DNA from: Microcebus murinus
Taxonomy: Eukaryota > Chordata > Mammalia > Primates > Cheirogaleidae
Assembly (NCBI RefSeq): GCF_040939455.1
Contig: NC_134109.1
Location: forward strand, 59,300,001-59,364,000
DNA length: 64,000 bases
Reading direction: 5' to 3'
Shown here piece after piece: positions 61,331-64,000 of the stretch. The position numbers were made by a program, and so were the translations under genes. The notes under the pieces are model-generated. The model searched no databases. It had not been told where the DNA came from and was given only the letters and a program-made list of their open reading frames with translations. Numbering within the stretch: the stretch's first letter is position 1; every line of letters begins with the position of its first letter.

Positions 61331-61782
61331 AACTGGGGTTCCCACCAGGATTCAGTGGGAAAGATGAAACATAGATGAAAGCAAAGCTAGTCCAAGGCAG
61401 TTTGTGATGTATAAGGAAGAGAGTAACAGAGCACTGCTGAAGAGGAAATGACCTTAGATGCAGATGGGCCAGAAGGAATGTAAGACTGCCTGCTGGAAGA
61501 AGTCTACTCAAGCTCAGCCTGGGAGGACAGGGAAGATTGTAACAGGTGTGTTAGATGTTAGGAGCAGTGTGGGAGGCACTACAATGCAACATGGAGTGAG
61601 AGTGGCATGAATAGAGAAGCGGAAGAAGAAAAAGTACCTGTGCTTTGAGTAAGCTAGGCGATGGACTAGCTTGACTAGGACACAAAAATATTTTGGATTG
61701 GGGAACAAATGAAGAGAGGAGGCTGAATGCTAAGCTAAGGAATTTATGCTCCACTTGGAAGGAAATGGGGAGACGTTTAATT
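61331..61782. other. Intergenic, no recognised feature
   Basis: Unique purine-leaning sequence; no gene recognised. Confidence 0.4.
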
Positions 61783-62134
61783 ATTTTTTTATATACACAG
61801 GTTTTGCTCGTAGTCCATGCACCACCATAGCTCACTGCAACCTCCAGCTCCTGGGCTCCAGCAATCCTCCTGCTTCAGCCGCCCTAGTACCTGGGACTAT
61901 AGGCGGGCAGCACCATGGCTGGCTAATTTTTGCATTTTTTTGCAGAGATGAGGTCTTGCTCTTGCTTAGGCTCATCTTCTTTTTTTTTTCTCTTTTTCTT
62001 TTCTTTCTTTCTTTTTTTTTAACTTGAATTTTTAGTTTAAACTTAGGCTGCTTTTGAACTCCTGGCCTCAGCAATCTTCCTGCCTCAGCCTACGAAAGTG
62101 CTAGGATTAGAGGTGTGAGCCACTGTGCCTGGCC
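61783..62134 (-). repeat. Alu, reverse, with polypyrimidine insertion
   Basis: Alu text is broken at 61972 and resumes at 62042; the insert is flanked by CTTAGGCT. Confidence 0.88.
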
Positions 62135-62187
62135 AGACATTTTATTTTTTTGAGCAAAGAGGGTGGCATGATTACCATTATGTTTTG

Positions 62188-62460
62188 GGCTGGGAGTGGT
62201 GGCTCACACCACTGCTTTGGCACACAGATCCTAGCACTTTGGGAGGTCCAAGTGGGAGGAATTCTTGCGGCCAGGAGTTAGAGACAAGCCTGAGCAAGAG
62301 CAAGACACCTTAGCCAGGCATAGTGGCATGCCTATAGTCTCAGCTATTTGGGAGGCTGAGGCAGGAGGATTGCCTGAGCCCAGGCTGTAGTGAGGTATGA
62401 TGGTGCCACTTCACTCTAGCCTTGGTGACAGAGCAAAGACCCTGTCTTGATAAAAAAAAA
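62188..62460 (+). repeat. Alu, old and deleted, forward
   Basis: GGCTGGGAGTGGTGGCTCAC to GACCCTGTCTTGATAAAAAA; the linker region is missing. Confidence 0.85.
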
Positions 62461-62830
62461 GTATTTCATTATTCATAGCAGCACTATTTGTGATAGGCAA
62501 AAAGTAGAAGCCATCCAATGCCCATCAACAGTAGAATGGATAAATTGTGGTAAATTCATGCTATAGAACATTTTATAGTAATGAAATGAATGAAATACAA
62601 CTACATGCAACAATATGGATGAACCTCACATGTTGAATGAAAGAAGCCAGACACAAAAGAGCACATCCTGGATGATTCCATTTATATAAAGTATAAAACA
62701 TACACAATGAAAATATACCATTAGAAGACTAGATAGTGGTTACCTCTGTCAGGGTAAGAAATGATGAAAGGGGGCCTAAGGGAGCTTCTGAGTGTGATGA
62801 ACGGATTGCGATATAACTTGATTTTTGTTT
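62461..62830 (+). repeat. L1M 3' fragment, sense
   Basis: AGCAGCACTATTTGTGATAG, CAATATGGATGAACCTCACA and GATGATTCCATTTATATAAA are standard L1M landmarks. Confidence 0.85.
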
Positions 62831-63741
62831 TCTACTCTTCCTTTGATTTTTCCTCACTTTAGATGAAAACTCTGGCAGGTCTCATTACTGCTCTGTTTCT
62901 CTTGGATAATACATAGTACTAATATCTCTTTAACGAATGCAGACACAATTCTGAAATTAGAACATCCACTTCTAAAGTGAGAATGCCAAACAGTGTTGTA
63001 TCATTTCTACTCCACCAGCTTAGGTTGGCTTCGGACTGAAGCCTCCAGTGGAGAAGGGGTGGGGGTATGGTTGCCTTTTCCTCTTTAATCACTCTTGGCT
63101 CAATTCCCCCCCTGACTTGCTGTTATTTTGGTCTAGCAAAGGTAGATGATGAGCAGTGGAGGGTTGGGATGAGGAGAGGTGAGGGTGGGTAGCTTAATGC
63201 TTTCTAGGTCCAGCAGATGTTTAAAGCTTGTGTCTCTAGGGAGCCTGGCAGATGGTTAAAGCTCTTTCAGGAAATTAATGAGAATTCAATGCAAGATATA
63301 AGAAAAGACCGTCAAGTGGGATGGTATAATTTTTCTAACGGTATAATTTTTCTAGCAATACTGAGAAAATGGAATGGTCTGTGGCTACTCAAAATTAGGT
63401 TTGGAATTGAAAAGATAGATACAACAGGAGGTAAAAAAAAGAATGAAAGAATGTGCACTGCTGTGGAAGCCATCTCTCGCATGAATGCTCTGAGAGGTGG
63501 GCTGGGGAGGAAGGCAAGTGAGCCAGATGGGGACAGACAATTGAGGCCTCCTAGGTGAGGAAGGGACAGGACTAGAAACAGCTCAAGGAACTGGTGGTTT
63601 GGTTGAATGAGTGGGGCAGGTAAGGAGGTTGTGGTCAAAATGAGGAACTTGAAAGTTTAATATCCTGAAACTAGAGCTGTTTTCAGTAGTCAAAAACATC
63701 CAGGTTGATCATCTCACAGGGGGACAAAAATCACAAGACCA
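62831..63741. other. Intergenic, no recognised gene
   Basis: Unique; a 113-codon open frame at 63217-63558 (plus) overlaps a 108-codon one on the minus strand and has no recognisable domain. Confidence 0.4.
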
Positions 63742-63910
63742 GCCAGGCACGGTGGTGCATGCCTGTAGTCCCAGCTACTAGGGAGGCTGAGGCAGGAGGA
63801 TCGCTTGAGCCCAGGAGTTGGAGGCTGCGGTGTGCTATGACTGCACCTGTGAATAACCACTGTACTCCAGCCTGGGCAACATAGTGAGGACCTGTCTCTC
63901 TTACAGACAA
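63742..63910 (+). repeat. Alu right monomer (FRAM-like), forward
   Basis: CAGCCAGGCACGGTGGTGCA to GAGGACCTGTCTCTCTTACA. Confidence 0.87.
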
Positions 63911-64000
63911 AAAGCATGAGACCAGAATACGCATGGAGTTGAAATCTCTGGTGACACTGGCAGTGGCAATGGGAGAAAAATATATTCTATTGGCATTTAT

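Overview
The window is mammalian nuclear DNA, almost certainly from a strepsirrhine primate and most likely a lemur. About sixty Alu-family SINEs are visible, both full and partial. Most carry an arm linker with the TTAGTTGGCCAATTAATTTC motif followed by TTGCTCTTGCTCAGGCTGG, a form I associate with lemur Alus and not with human AluY/S. Ancient MIR, L2, L1M, Tigger-type and LTR remnants lie beneath them. Nothing bacterial, phage or CRISPR-like is present.

The only protein-coding gene I can support is PSMA6, the alpha-1 (iota) subunit of the 20S proteasome. It lies on the minus strand from about 51.6 kb (CpG-rich, TATA-less promoter with ETS, GC-box and NRF1-like motifs) down to a poly(A) signal at 29.14 kb. 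All seven coding exons are intact with GT-AG junctions and join to a 246-residue reading frame plus stop. Intron 1 is about 14 kb and packed with Alus; introns 2 to 6 are 0.3 to 2.6 kb.

Layout: 1-7 kb is old L1M, a Tigger-type element, Alus and a probable solitary retroviral LTR. 7-16 kb is GC-rich with few repeats, holding MIR/L2 fragments, a G-quadruplex tract and one speculative promoter/first exon. 16-29 kb is Alu- and L1-rich, AT-leaning DNA ending in an L1 3' end that abuts the PSMA6 3' end. 29-51.6 kb is PSMA6. 51.8-64 kb is its 5' flank, with an 84-bp tandem duplication, many L2/MIR relics and a composite templated insertion. In human the same gene sits on 14q13 between PRORP and NFKBIA; I recognise no exon of either here, so the low-coordinate third is probably PSMA6-NFKBIA intergenic DNA and the high-coordinate end probably stops short of PRORP.

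The most unusual structures are genomic scars rather than a new gene system: (1) a 261-bp insertion inside an Alu at 55.33-55.59 kb stitched from two segments copied from 721 bp and 2,439 bp further along; (2) an 81-bp mariner-type MITE at 45.69 kb with perfect 23-bp inverted repeats, resembling the class that seeds the miR-548 family in human; (3) four or five micro-insertions of 44-93 bp flanked by target-site duplications; (4) inverted Alus bracketing PSMA6 exons 3-5, an in-frame 417-nt block that could circularise or be skipped.
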